DNA of 64,000 bases from Pseudomonas sp. Teo4 (GTDB lineage: Bacteria > Pseudomonadota > Gammaproteobacteria > Pseudomonadales > Pseudomonadaceae): NCBI RefSeq assembly GCF_034387475.1, contig NZ_JAXCIL010000002.1:682001-746000 (forward strand). Direction: 5' to 3'. Each line of letters opens with the position of its first letter. Position 1 is the first letter of the stretch. This document shows positions 1 to 8,417 of the stretch, piece by piece. The notes below the pieces were generated by a model. That model ran no database searches, was not told the DNA's origin, and worked only from the letters and a program-made list of their open reading frames with translations. The translations under genes were made by a program, and so were the position numbers.

Positions 1-1
1 T

Positions 2-67
2 TTGATGAGCAACTCGTTCGCCTTCGGCGGCAACAATGTCAGCCTGATTCTCGGAGACACCCCATGA
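2..67 (+). CDS. Beta-ketoacyl-ACP synthase, C-terminal end only (ApeO-like)
   Basis: Only the last 21 codons are in the window. They read in frame to a TGA that overlaps the next ATG (ATGA). The residues NSFAFGGNNVSLIL are the usual C-terminal strand of FabB/FabF-type condensing enzymes (compare NNFAFGGVNTSLIF in the ketosynthase ending at 2481). In aryl polyene clusters a ketosynthase (ApeO) precedes the dehydratase, reductase and second ketosynthase in this order, so it is probably that gene. The catalytic Cys and His residues lie outside the window and cannot be checked. Confidence 0.8.
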   Translation: MMSNSFAFGGNNVSLILGDTP

Positions 68-534
68 TCCCCTGGCCACTGGCCGAACTGCTGCCCCACG
101 CTGGCGACATGATTCTGATCGACCAGATCGACAGCTGCGACGAGGAACAGATCCACGCCCGTGCCACCGTGCGCCAGGGCGGCCTGTTCAATCGCGCCGA
201 CGGCAGTCTGCCGGCCTGGTTCGGGGTCGAACTGATGGCCCAGACGGTGGCCGCCTTCGCCGGGTGCCGAGCACGTCGCCAAGGTCAACCGGTGGAGCTG
301 GGCTTCCTGCTCGGCACCCGCAAATACAGCTGTGATGTCGAACACTTTCCCGCAGGCACCGAGCTGCAGCTTCACGCCTCGCGTTCGCTGGAAGACGAAA
401 ATGGCATGGGCGTGTTCGAATGCCACCTGCGCGGCCCGGGTATCCACGCCACCGCCCGCCTGAATGTCTATCGCCCGCCGCAACCCGCCAGTTACCTGGC
501 CGAGGCAGGCCCTGAGGAGTCACCCCATGACTGA
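64..534 (+). CDS. Hotdog-fold 3-hydroxyacyl-ACP dehydratase (ApeP-like)
   Basis: A 156-residue single-domain hotdog protein. The N-terminus carries LLPHAGDMILID, which resembles the FabA/FabZ active-site His region (His at about residue 12), followed by the hotdog helix WFGVELMAQTVAAFAG. It would dehydrate 3-hydroxyacyl-ACP to the enoyl-ACP, the step that builds conjugated double bonds when no enoyl reductase is present. Its start overlaps the stop of the upstream ketosynthase and its stop overlaps the FabG start, so the genes are translationally coupled. The order KS, DH, KR, KS matches apeO-apeP-apeQ-apeR of aryl polyene clusters. Function is by family and context; the rest of the cluster lies off the left edge. 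Confidence 0.8.
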   Translation: MIPWPLAELLPHAGDMILIDQIDSCDEEQIHARATVRQGGLFNRADGSLPAWFGVELMAQTVAAFAGCRARRQGQPVELGFLLGTRKYSCDVEHFPAGTELQLHASRSLEDENGMGVFECHLRGPGIHATARLNVYRPPQPASYLAEAGPEESPHD

Positions 535-1255
535 CACCATCCTGGTCACAGGCTCCAGCCGCGGCATCGGCCGGGCCATCGCCCTGCGTCTGGCTCGCTC
601 AGGCTACGACCTGGTACTGCATTGCCGCAGTGGCCGTGCCGAAGTCGACGCGGTCGCCGCCGAAGTCCGGGCACTGGGCCAGCAGGCACGGGTACTGCAG
701 TTCGACGTGGCGGACCGCACTGCCTGCAAAACCATCCTGGAAGACGATGTCGAAACCCACGGCGCCTACTACGGCGTGGTGTGCAACGCCGGGCTGACCC
801 GCGACGGTGCGTTCCCGGCACTTACCGATGAAGATTGGGACCAGGTCATGCGTACCAACCTGGATGGTTTCTACAACGTTCTGCACCCATTGATGATGCC
901 GATGATCCGCCGCCGCGCGCCGGGACGTATCGTCTGCATCACCTCGGTATCGGGGTTGATCGGCAACCGGGGCCAGGTCAACTACAGCGCCTCGAAGGCC
1001 GGCGTTATCGGCGCCGCCAAAGCCCTGGCCATCGAGCTGGGCAAGCGTCGCATCACCGTCAACTGCGTAGCCCCCGGCCTGATCGACACGGCCATGCTCG
1101 ACGAGCATGTGCCCGTCGAAGAGCTGCTCAAGATGATTCCCGCCGGACGCATGGGCACCCCCGAGGAAGTGGCCGGCGCGGTGAATTTCCTGATGTCGCC
1201 AGAAGCCGCCTACATCACCCGCCAGGTGCTGGCGGTCAACGGAGGGCTGTGCTGA
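527..1255 (+). CDS. fabG: 3-oxoacyl-ACP reductase, SDR family (FabG-like, ApeQ)
   Basis: A 242-residue classical short-chain dehydrogenase. TGSSRGIGRA near residue 8 is the NADP-binding glycine motif, NAG near 87 is the structural motif, and the catalytic triad is Ser140, Tyr153 and Lys157 (YSASK). It should reduce 3-oxoacyl-ACP to 3-hydroxyacyl-ACP with NADPH. An earlier in-frame start at 464 exists but would add 21 residues before the Rossmann strand, so the ATG at 527, overlapping the end of the dehydratase gene, is preferred. Its stop overlaps the next ATG. The duplicate of housekeeping FabG fits a dedicated polyene pathway. Confidence 0.88.
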   Translation: MTDTILVTGSSRGIGRAIALRLARSGYDLVLHCRSGRAEVDAVAAEVRALGQQARVLQFDVADRTACKTILEDDVETHGAYYGVVCNAGLTRDGAFPALTDEDWDQVMRTNLDGFYNVLHPLMMPMIRRRAPGRIVCITSVSGLIGNRGQVNYSASKAGVIGAAKALAIELGKRRITVNCVAPGLIDTAMLDEHVPVEELLKMIPAGRMGTPEEVAGAVNFLMSPEAAYITRQVLAVNGGLC

Positions 1256-2481
1256 TGCGCCGTGTCGTGGTCACCGGCATGGCCGGCATCACCGCCCTGG
1301 GCAACGACTGGGCAACCATCGCCGGGCATTTCGCCAACCAGCGCAGCGGCATTCGCCGCATGCACGAATGGGACAGATACGAGGAACTCAACACCCGTCT
1401 GGCTGGCCCCATCGATGATTTCACCGTGCCCCGCCACTGGACCCGCAAGCAGCTGCGCAGCATGGGCCGCGTCTCTCGTCTGGCGGTTGCCGCTGCCGAG
1501 CGCGCGCTGGCCGACGCCGGGCTGCTCGACGACCCGAGCATCCGCGACGGTCGCATGGGCGTGGCCTGTGGCTCGTCAACCGGCAGCACCGACGAGATCA
1601 AGACCTTCGGCAACATGCTGATGAACGCGGTGGCCGATGGCCTGAACGCCAACTCCTACGTGCGCATGATGCCGCACACCACCGCCGCCAATATCAGCAT
1701 CTTCTTCGGCCTCACCGGGCGCCTGATCCCCACCTCCAGCGCCTGCACCAGCGGCAGCCAGGGCGTCGGCTACGCCTATGAGGCGATCAAGTACGGTCGC
1801 CTGCCGATGATGCTCGCCGGCGGCGCCGAAGAGCTGTGCCCCACCGAAGCCATGGTGTTCGATGCGCTGTACGCCACCAGCCTGAAGAACGACACCCCGC
1901 ACCTGACCCCACGGCCCTATGACATCGACCGCGATGGCCTGGTCATCGGCGAAGGCGGTGGCATGCTGGTGCTCGAAGAGCTGGAGCATGCCCTGGCTCG
2001 CGGGGCCAGGATCCATGCCGAGGTGGTTGGCTTCGGCAGCAATGCAGACGGCCAGCACATCACCCGACCCGAGCAGGTCACCATGCGCCGGGCCATGGAA
2101 CTGGCGCTGGAAGATGCCGGCCTGGCCCCCGAAGCCATCGGTTACGTCAACGGCCACGGCACTGCCACCGAACAAGGCGACATCGCCGAGACCCTGGCCA
2201 CCAGCAGCCTGTTCGGGCCACGCATGCCCATCAGTTCGCAGAAGAGTTTCCTCGGCCACACCCTTGGCGCCTGCGGCGCGTTGGAATCGTGGTTCAGCAT
2301 CGAAATGATGAACAGCGACCGCTACGTGCACACCCTCAACCTCGACCAGGTCGACCCGCGCTGTGGCGAGCTGGATTACCTGACCGGCAGTTTGCGCGCC
2401 ATGAGCCACGAGTACGTGATGAACAACAACTTTGCCTTTGGTGGGGTCAACACGTCGCTCATTTTCCGGCGCTGGGCCTGA
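1255..2481 (+). CDS. Beta-ketoacyl-ACP synthase II-like (ApeR)
   Basis: A 408-residue thiolase-fold condensing enzyme with the Cys-His-His triad: Cys164 in SSACTSGSQG, His301 in NGHGTATEQGD and His335 in SFLGHTLGA. It elongates acyl chains from malonyl-ACP. The ATG at 1255 shares ATGA with the fabG stop (TGATG). An in-frame opening runs back to 835 but lies inside fabG and gives no ketosynthase sequence, so it is not used. It is the last gene of the polyene-type operon; a REP cluster follows directly. Assignment to ApeR rests on gene order; a general FabF role is possible but less likely given the neighbours. Confidence 0.87.
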   Translation: MRRVVVTGMAGITALGNDWATIAGHFANQRSGIRRMHEWDRYEELNTRLAGPIDDFTVPRHWTRKQLRSMGRVSRLAVAAAERALADAGLLDDPSIRDGRMGVACGSSTGSTDEIKTFGNMLMNAVADGLNANSYVRMMPHTTAANISIFFGLTGRLIPTSSACTSGSQGVGYAYEAIKYGRLPMMLAGGAEELCPTEAMVFDALYATSLKNDTPHLTPRPYDIDRDGLVIGEGGGMLVLEELEHALARGARIHAEVVGFGSNADGQHITRPEQVTMRRAMELALEDAGLAPEAIGYVNGHGTATEQGDIAETLATSSLFGPRMPISSQKSFLGHTLGACGALESWFSIEMMNSDRYVHTLNLDQVDPRCGELDYLTGSLRAMSHEYVMNNNFAFGGVNTSLIFRRWA

Positions 2482-2483
2482 CC

Positions 2484-2662
2484 ATCGCCGGCAAGCCGGC
2501 TCCCACAGGTAGTGCAGTGATCTCAAGATCAGCGCGGCCCATGTGGGAGATACTGTCTTGTGCTGCCTGTACCGGCCTCATCGCCGGCAAGCCGGCTCCC
2601 ACGGGTATTGCAGTGATCTCAAGATCAGCGCGGTCCATGTGGGAGCCGGCTTGCCGGCGATC
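2484..2662. repeat. P. putida-type REP cluster (BIME), convergent 3' ends
   Basis: REP units read cgccggcaagccggctccca at 2486 and 2581 on the plus strand and in inverted form at about 2641-2660. Between them are related linkers (tgcagtgatctcaagatcag appears twice, 95-96 bases apart), so the block looks like a tandem duplication whose first inverted unit has decayed. It lies between the ketosynthase (+) and the LysR gene (-), which converge here. Such elements usually form stem-loops in 3' regions. Confidence 0.9.
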
Positions 2663-2687
2663 GAGGGCAACGCCCTCGCCCCACCGC

Positions 2688-3581
2688 TCACCCCATCACC
2701 AACCCCGTCAGCAGCTCGGCAAACGCCTTGGCCATCGCCGAACCACCACGCTCACGCTGTACCAACCAGACCGCGCTCATCGCGCCCTCGTCCAGCAGGG
2801 TGCGATACACCACGCCCTCGATCTGCATGCGCTGGAATGACGCCGGCAACACCGACACCCCCAACCCCGCCGACACCAGCCCGATGATGGTCATCGCCTC
2901 CCCCGCCTCCTGGGCAAAGTGCGGGCTGAACCCAGCTTCACGCGCCAGGTTCAACAACTGCGCATGCAGGCCACTGCCATAACTGCGCGGGAAGAACACG
3001 AACGGCTCATGGGCCAGGGCCGCCATGTACACCCCCTGCTCGGTACCAACGGCCAGCGGGTGCGACGCGTTGATCACCGCCACCAATGGTTCTCGAAACA
3101 GCTCGGTGGCCACCAGCCCCTCTGGCAAAGGCATCGGACGCATCAGACCAACTTCGATGGACTCGTCGAACACCCCTTCGGCGACATCGCGGCTGCTCAT
3201 TTCCTTCAGGTTCAGGTGCACCGCCGGAAAACGCTGGCGAAAGGCGTGGATGGCCTTTGGAATCTTCGACGTGAATGGCGCCGACGAAGTGAAACCGATC
3301 TTCATCTCGCCCAACTCACCCAGTTGTGCCCGACGCGCCACATCGGCTGCCTTCTCCACCTGGGCCAATACCTGGCGGGCCTCTTCAAGGAACAGGCGCC
3401 CGGCTTCGCTCAGCTCGACACGGCGGTTGGTACGCTCGAACAGACGCGCGCCCAGCTCAAGCTCCAATGCCTGTATCTGCTGGCTCAGCGGAGGCTGGGA
3501 AATACCCAGTTGCTGGGCCGCCCGGCCAAAGTGCAATTCCTCGGCCACGGCTATGAAGTAACGCAGATGGCGCAGTTCCAT
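2688..3581 (-). CDS. LysR-family transcriptional regulator
   Basis: A 297-residue LysR regulator. MELRHLRYFIAVAEELHFGRAAQ begins the winged helix-turn-helix (about residues 1-60, with SQPPLSQQIQALE as the recognition part), followed by a periplasmic-binding-like effector domain. The ATG at 3581 is chosen over the TTG at 3593 because GGAG lies six bases before it and the family starts MELRHLRYF. It is divergent from the MFS gene, the usual layout for a LysR protein and its target, so it probably controls that transporter and its own gene. The effector is unknown. Ends close to a REP cluster. Confidence 0.9.
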   Translation of the reverse strand: MELRHLRYFIAVAEELHFGRAAQQLGISQPPLSQQIQALELELGARLFERTNRRVELSEAGRLFLEEARQVLAQVEKAADVARRAQLGELGEMKIGFTSSAPFTSKIPKAIHAFRQRFPAVHLNLKEMSSRDVAEGVFDESIEVGLMRPMPLPEGLVATELFREPLVAVINASHPLAVGTEQGVYMAALAHEPFVFFPRSYGSGLHAQLLNLAREAGFSPHFAQEAGEAMTIIGLVSAGLGVSVLPASFQRMQIEGVVYRTLLDEGAMSAVWLVQRERGGSAMAKAFAELLTGLVMG

Positions 3582-3614
3582 GACAGGCTCCAATCAAGTC
3601 GCAAAACATCTCAA

Positions 3615-3650
3615 ATAGGTCGAACAATATATTGGATCTAATCATTAGCC
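3615..3650. promoter_or_regulatory. Palindromes in the LysR/MFS divergent promoter region
   Basis: The 108 bases between the two divergent genes are AT-rich for this genome. CAATATATTG at 3625-3634 is a perfect palindrome and CTAATCATTAG at 3638-3648 is a second dyad. LysR regulators bind AT-rich dyads between divergent genes, so these are candidate operators. No -35/-10 pair was convincing. Inference only. Confidence 0.4.
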
Positions 3651-3689
3651 AGCTATATGCTTTTTTCATCGCGCTTGAGGTACCTGCCC

Positions 3690-4934
3690 GTGAAGACCGC
3701 TGTAGCCCCCCTCCCTACCGAGCCTGACCCTGTCACCTTCAACGACACCTGGATCGAGAAAGGCACCCCCGCCTTCATGAAGACCGTGCTGGCCCTGTTC
3801 AGCGGCGGCTTCGCCACCTTCGCCCTGTTGTACTGCGTGCAGCCAATGATGCCGCTGCTGTCGAAGGAGTTCGCAATCAACGCTGCGCAGAGCAGCCTGG
3901 TGCTGTCGGTTTCCACCGCCATGCTGGCGTTCGGCCTGTTGATCACCGGGCCGATCTCCGACCGCATCGGGCGCAAGCCGGTGATGGTCTTCGCACTGCT
4001 GTGCGCGGCATTGTCGACCCTGGCCAGTGCGGTGATGCCGACCTGGGAAGGGGTGCTGGCAACCCGTGCGCTGGTCGGCTTGTCGCTCAGTGGCCTGGCG
4101 GCGGTGGCGATGACTTACCTGAGCGAAGAGATCCACCCCCAGCACATCGGCCTGGCGATGGGCCTGTATATCGGTGGCAACGCCATTGGCGGCATGTGTG
4201 GGCGCCTGATCACTGGGGTGCTGATCGACTTCGTCAGCTGGCACACGGCGATGCTGACCATCGGCGGCCTGGCCCTGGTGGCCGCGCTGGTGTTCTGGAA
4301 AGTGCTGCCCGAATCGCGCAACTTCCGCCCCCAGGCCATGAGCCCGCGCACCCTGCTGGACGGTTTCGTCATGCACTTCAAGGACGCCGGCCTGCCTTGG
4401 CTGTTCCTTGAAGCCTTCCTGCTGATGGGCGCCTTCGTCACCCTGTTCAACTACATTGGCTACCGCTTGCTGGCCGAGCCTTATCACATGAACCAGGCGC
4501 TGGTCGGCTTGCTGTCGGTGGTGTACCTGTCGGGCATCTACAGCTCTGCACAGGTGGGCGCCCTGGCCGACAAGCTGGGCCGACGCAAAGTGTTCTGGGC
4601 CAGCATTCTGGTGATGGCGGCCGGTTTGCTGATGACCCTGGCCAGCCCGCTGGTGATGGTGATCCTCGGCATGCTGGTGTTCACTTTCGGCTTCTTTGGC
4701 GCGCACTCGGTGGCCAGCAGCTGGATCGGCCGCCGGGCCTTCAAGGCCAAGGGGCAAGCGTCATCGCTGTACCTGTTCTGCTATTACGCGGGGTCGAGTG
4801 TTGCCGGGACGGCAGGCGGGGTGTTCTGGCATCACGCAGGCTGGAATGGTATCGGGCTGTTCATTGGCAGCCTGCTGGCAGTGGCGCTGCTGGTGGCGTT
4901 GCACCTGAGCAAGTTGCCGCCCAAGGCTGCCTGA
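3690..4934 (+). CDS. MFS transporter, YnfM-like
   Basis: A 12-helix major facilitator of about 414 residues. The loop after helix 2 carries GPISDRIGRKPVM (the MFS loop 2-3 motif) and there is a second copy-like motif ADKLGRRKVFWA in the C-terminal half. The N-terminus FATFALLYCVQPMMPLLSKEF is typical of the YnfM/arabinose-efflux-like subfamily. The GTG at 3690 is preferred because TTGAGG lies about nine bases upstream; the ATG at 3657 would add 11 residues and has no ribosome site. Substrate unknown; likely an exporter controlled by the divergent LysR protein. A strong hairpin follows the stop. Confidence 0.87.
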   Translation: MKTAVAPLPTEPDPVTFNDTWIEKGTPAFMKTVLALFSGGFATFALLYCVQPMMPLLSKEFAINAAQSSLVLSVSTAMLAFGLLITGPISDRIGRKPVMVFALLCAALSTLASAVMPTWEGVLATRALVGLSLSGLAAVAMTYLSEEIHPQHIGLAMGLYIGGNAIGGMCGRLITGVLIDFVSWHTAMLTIGGLALVAALVFWKVLPESRNFRPQAMSPRTLLDGFVMHFKDAGLPWLFLEAFLLMGAFVTLFNYIGYRLLAEPYHMNQALVGLLSVVYLSGIYSSAQVGALADKLGRRKVFWASILVMAAGLLMTLASPLVMVILGMLVFTFGFFGAHSVASSWIGRRAFKAKGQASSLYLFCYYAGSSVAGTAGGVFWHHAGWNGIGLFIGSLLAVALLVALHLSKLPPKAA

Positions 4935-4935
4935 G

Positions 4936-4977
4936 CCCTGTGACCGACAAGCCGGCGCCAGCTTGTCGGTCACAGGG
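4936..4977. terminator. Perfect 16-bp hairpin between convergent genes
   Basis: ccctgtgaccgacaag at 4936-4951 pairs perfectly with 4962-4977 around a 10-base loop. It follows the MFS stop by one base and precedes the end of the minus-strand YgiW-like gene. The plus side is followed only by TTT, so it is a likely bidirectional transcription or mRNA end rather than a textbook terminator. Confidence 0.65.
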
Positions 4978-4984
4978 TTTCGGA

Positions 4985-5332
4985 TCAGTTGATGATCTCA
5001 ACGATATCCACATCCACCTCTCGGCTCATCAGGTGCTTTTCCACCTCGCCGGTCAGCTTGACCTTGGTCTTCTCGTTGAATGGCGTCGCGGGCAGATCCT
5101 CGTCGTCAATCTCGACGGTAATGGTGCCGCTGTTGTCCTTGAACTCGTACTTGTCGTCGTTGTTGATCTTCTTGGTCACGAAGCCTTGCAGCACGACCGG
5201 GGTGTCGTCGGCTGCATCATTGGCCGCTGCCACGGTGGTCACAGGTTGGGCACCTGGGCCGGTGTAGCCGGCAGCCAGGGCCGCGGTGCTGAAAAGAGGA
5301 GCAAGCAAGAAGGCCAGGTAACGGAGTTTCAT
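4985..5332 (-). CDS. YgiW/YdeI-family periplasmic OB-fold stress protein
   Basis: A 115-residue protein with a Sec signal peptide (MKLRYLAFLLAPLFSTAALA, cleavage near residue 20) and one bacterial OB-fold (BOF) domain: VVLQGFVTKKINNDDKYEFKDNSGTITVEID, then VKLTGEVEKHLMSREVDVDIVEI. Family members (YgiW, YdeI, VisP) are periplasmic and linked to tolerance of peroxide, metals and cationic peptides. It stands alone on the minus strand, downstream of the secretion operon but separated by 65 bases, so it may have its own promoter. Molecular function is not established. Confidence 0.85.
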   Translation of the reverse strand: MKLRYLAFLLAPLFSTAALAAGYTGPGAQPVTTVAAANDAADDTPVVLQGFVTKKINNDDKYEFKDNSGTITVEIDDEDLPATPFNEKTKVKLTGEVEKHLMSREVDVDIVEIIN

Positions 5333-5397
5333 GGGGTAAGTCCTTGTAGGGGTTTCGATGGCCCCAGATTAGCCAGCCTGGCTGAATCAAAGCTTAA

Positions 5398-5862
5398 TCA
5401 CTCCAGCGCCAGGGCAAGCTGAGCCTGCAGTCGCTCGCCCTGCGCTTGCAGCTGCAAGTCAAGGAACCGAGCTTCGTCACGCTCAAGTTCATGCAGCCAG
5501 GCGAAGACAATCTCTGAGGGCCCCTCAATACTGACTTCAATCCGACCCGCCCGAGCCTCCAGCGCCTGTACCTGCAACCCCGCGCGCTGGGCCCGCTCGC
5601 TCAGACTGGCGGCCGTCAGCGTCTGCGCGCTGGCGGGTTGTCGATTCGGTGCCGAGGGCAGCCGTTGCAACTGCTGCTTGATCACTTCTTGATGAGCCAG
5701 TGCCTGCTGTAGCTCCTGCACACGCATTTGCCCTGGCGCCCAGGTAAAGTGCCACACAGTCGATGCAACAAGCAGCCAGCCCATGGCCTGGAGCAACCGT
5801 TGTCGATAAGCCGGAACTCGCCGCCATTGGGCGACCATGTGTTGATCGATTCGCAGCATCAT
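5398..5862 (-). CDS. gspM: Type II secretion inner-membrane protein GspM
   Basis: A 154-residue GspM: short cytoplasmic N-terminus, one transmembrane helix (LLQAMGWLLVASTVWHFTW, about residues 23-42), then a coiled region and a small periplasmic ferredoxin-like domain. It pairs with GspL in the assembly platform. The ATG at 5862 overlaps the gspL stop (ATGA); an earlier in-frame start at 5877 would lie inside gspL. It is the last gene of the secretion run; no gspN or prepilin peptidase gspO follows, so the peptidase is presumably the shared PilD elsewhere. Confidence 0.83.
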   Translation of the reverse strand: MMLRIDQHMVAQWRRVPAYRQRLLQAMGWLLVASTVWHFTWAPGQMRVQELQQALAHQEVIKQQLQRLPSAPNRQPASAQTLTAASLSERAQRAGLQVQALEARAGRIEVSIEGPSEIVFAWLHELERDEARFLDLQLQAQGERLQAQLALALE

Positions 5863-6971
5863 TCTGACCCCGCCCAATGCAAACTCGCCCGGACATGGCC
5901 CTCAACTTGCCGCGCATGCCCCATGTCCACCTCAGGTACGCGTTCCTGCAAGCGTTCAAGGTCTGCAAAACCCTGTGCTACGACCTCGACACGCCAGCCT
6001 TTGGAAGGTTCGAGCACAGCCCGCTCGATGCGCAGGTTGCCCGCGTCGACCAGATGCTCAGCCAGCTCGGCCAGCCGTTGCATGGCGGTGACGGGTAATG
6101 GGCGCGGCTCAAGCGCTTGGATTTGCGCAAGCAGGTCGGTCCCTGGGGACTGCTCAGGTGCCCACGCCTGAAAGGCGTGAAGGTTGTCGGCCTGTAGCTG
6201 CGACGCCTGCCTCTGCAGACCACCAGCACGCATGTACTCGCCAGCACAGATAATCAGCGAGGCTAACAGCGCGCCTGCCATCAAAGCCTGCCACGGCAAG
6301 CTTCGCCGACGCTTGCGGAAACAGCCCTGAAGCAAGTCGACAGCATTGGCCTGCCCTTGCATCAACAGTCCAACGGCACTGTCCACGCGTTGGTTGCACG
6401 GTGCGTTTTGCGCGTCACAGCGTTCTGCCATCCAGGCCATGGGCGGCAGCTGTTGAGCGAGCACTTGGGCTGCCTGCGACCGAACGGCAAGTCGTGGCCC
6501 CCCCGCACCTCCCAATAGCCAACGCCCCTCCAGGTACAACGCTCCGGCCTGTGTGCCAAACAGGCGGTCGGCGTCGACATGAACGTGCAGCGGGTTGAGT
6601 CCCGCGGTTTGCACCACGGCCAGAACCCTCTGGAACAAAGCGCGATCGATCACCAGGGCACGCCTCGACCCTTGCTCGTCCACAGCGCCAAAGGCCAGAT
6701 GCAATGTGTCCAGCGAAGCCGCCAACTGCTCCTCGACAGCATAAGCCAGGGCCTCACGCGAAGGCCGACGCCCCGGCACGGGGGCAACCGTGCAATCGCT
6801 GAGCAACTCCATCGGCAGCACCAACACCACCGACCGTGCACCCAATTGATCAGCCACTTCGTCCAGGCACGCCCTGCGCAATTCACCTTGCGATGACCAC
6901 GCCAACACCGGCCACCGGGCATCGACCTGTTGTATCCCTTCCGGCAGAAGGTAAATCCCGCATTCATTCAT
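5859..6971 (-). CDS. gspL: Type II secretion protein GspL
   Basis: A 370-residue GspL. The N-terminal actin-like cytoplasmic part (about 1-220) binds the ATPase GspE; a membrane helix (ALMAGALLASLIICAGEYM) lies near residue 240, followed by a short periplasmic domain that contacts GspM. It overlaps gspK by eight bases and gspM by four. The cytoplasmic part is divergent, as is normal for GspL, and the call relies on size, topology and position between gspK and gspM. Confidence 0.83.
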   Translation of the reverse strand: MNECGIYLLPEGIQQVDARWPVLAWSSQGELRRACLDEVADQLGARSVVLVLPMELLSDCTVAPVPGRRPSREALAYAVEEQLAASLDTLHLAFGAVDEQGSRRALVIDRALFQRVLAVVQTAGLNPLHVHVDADRLFGTQAGALYLEGRWLLGGAGGPRLAVRSQAAQVLAQQLPPMAWMAERCDAQNAPCNQRVDSAVGLLMQGQANAVDLLQGCFRKRRRSLPWQALMAGALLASLIICAGEYMRAGGLQRQASQLQADNLHAFQAWAPEQSPGTDLLAQIQALEPRPLPVTAMQRLAELAEHLVDAGNLRIERAVLEPSKGWRVEVVAQGFADLERLQERVPEVDMGHARQVEGHVRASLHWAGSE

Positions 6972-7821
6972 CCAAACGTGGCTCCCTCAAGGCAGTAACG
7001 ACTCGACGCACCACGCGCGGCCGCTGTGTCTTGGCATCGATTTCCACATCGCTGTACACATAAAGCTGCTGCCCGCCCTGTTGTGCCGTGAGTTCCAGAC
7101 GAAACCAGCGACTGCCCACCGCCAGGCCATGCGTGCCTGGCCCTTGTCCTGAAAGCGCGGGTGCCGCGAGAAACTGCTGCACATTGGCGTAGCCAGCTGC
7201 CGGTCGCTCACGTAGCAAACGCGATGCGGTCGGTTCATCCACTTTTTCCAAGGTGCCGAGCAGGCGTGCCGAGGTGGTGTTGACGTTGAGCCCTGCTTCT
7301 TTCGGCAGTGCCACTATCCAGGGCTTCAGGCGCGCAAGAACTTCGCTGGTGACACCTGGCAGGGTGCGCAGCTGGCTGATATCGATGAGTGGGCGACCGA
7401 CCAGAGGGTCCAGAGCAGGCGCTTTGATTTGCAAGGAATGGCAAAGACGCTGCCATCGCTCGAGCAGCACCTTGTCGAGCGACTGCAAGCCCACCAGCGA
7501 GCCAACATTGAAGCGCCCGGCCAGGTCCTCCATACGAACCGTCAGTTGTCCGTCACCCAGCTTGAAGGTGCGAGCGTTTGCCCAAGTCTGCCCGTTGTGG
7601 CTCAGTTGCACGAGTTCCGAAGCCTGCTGACCGATCTGCACCAGCGCCAGGCGCTCACCTGACAATGCCAGCTGCATCAGCCGCGACGCCTGAATCTGTT
7701 GGCTGGCACCTGCCAGCAACAGCTGGTGACTGCGTAGCATGCCTGCAGCCAGCATCGTGGCCAGTGCCAGAATCAGCAACACCGTAACCAGCGCAAGACC
7801 CCGTTGGCGTTCAGGCCTCAC
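6964..7821 (-). CDS. gspK: Type II secretion minor pseudopilin GspK
   Basis: A 285-residue GspK, the large tip pseudopilin. The prepilin leader RQRG is followed by LALVTVLLILALATMLAAG, lacking the Glu5 found in other pseudopilins, which is the normal GspK trait. The large alpha domain contains VNTTSARLLGTL (compare the family NINTA region). GspK caps the GspI-J-K tip that starts the pseudopilus. Overlaps gspJ (ATGA) and gspL. Confidence 0.87.
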   Translation of the reverse strand: MRPERQRGLALVTVLLILALATMLAAGMLRSHQLLLAGASQQIQASRLMQLALSGERLALVQIGQQASELVQLSHNGQTWANARTFKLGDGQLTVRMEDLAGRFNVGSLVGLQSLDKVLLERWQRLCHSLQIKAPALDPLVGRPLIDISQLRTLPGVTSEVLARLKPWIVALPKEAGLNVNTTSARLLGTLEKVDEPTASRLLRERPAAGYANVQQFLAAPALSGQGPGTHGLAVGSRWFRLELTAQQGGQQLYVYSDVEIDAKTQRPRVVRRVVTALREPRLDE

Positions 7822-8417
7822 CGACCAACTCCAGCCAGCGGCAGAAGCCGTCGAAGGCGCTGAAAACGGCCAGACGAGATCGTCACTTCAATCGCGTTCG
7901 GTACAAGCGCGTGACGTTCAGGGCCCGGCCACTGAGCCGTCCAGCCTTGACCCGGCACATGCAGACGCCAACGCAACTCACTGACGTTGTCCAGCAAACG
8001 CTGTGGGCGCCCTTCACCTTGCTCCAGGGATCTGCGGCGCCGCCAGAGCGCCCCCTCTTCAAACCAGTACTCGACGACACGCAAATGACTGCCAGCAGCC
8101 ACCGAGTCGCTCGCCTCATCGCTTAACATCCAACGGAGTCGCTGCCGGTCCAGAGAAACCGCATATCCAGTAGCCTCCAAGCTCGTCGGAAACACGCCCT
8201 GCCAGGCATCACGCTGGATCAGGCTCATGGCCCGCCCCAGTGCTCGCAGTTCATCAGCCTGCCGTTGTAACGCTGCCTCAGTGCGGACCAGGGTCGAGAA
8301 AAGCGTTGCGCTACCCAGCGCCAGCAAGGCGAAGATGGCCAGAGCAAGCAACAGCTCCAGCAGCGTAAAGCCCCGCTGCCGACGACATGCACCACGCTCA
8401 TTCGGCGACATGCTCAA
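7818..8417 (-). CDS. gspJ: Type II secretion minor pseudopilin GspJ
   Basis: A 199-residue pseudopilin with cleavage motif RQRG/FTLLELLLALAIFALLALG (Glu5 present) and a beta-rich C-terminal domain. It forms the tip trimer with GspI and GspK. The start overlaps gspI by 20 bases; a second ATG two codons in (8411) is equally possible. The end shares ATGA with gspK. Confidence 0.86.
   Translation of the reverse strand: MSMSPNERGACRRQRGFTLLELLLALAIFALLALGSATLFSTLVRTEAALQRQADELRALGRAMSLIQRDAWQGVFPTSLEATGYAVSLDRQRLRWMLSDEASDSVAAGSHLRVVEYWFEEGALWRRRRSLEQGEGRPQRLLDNVSELRWRLHVPGQGWTAQWPGPERHALVPNAIEVTISSGRFQRLRRLLPLAGVGR

Noticed and set aside
2289..2887. Frames of 114-183 codons across the REP cluster after the ketosynthase
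   Set aside because: They repeat the same translated REP words (IAGKPAPTG) found at other clusters, so they are translated repeats, not genes.
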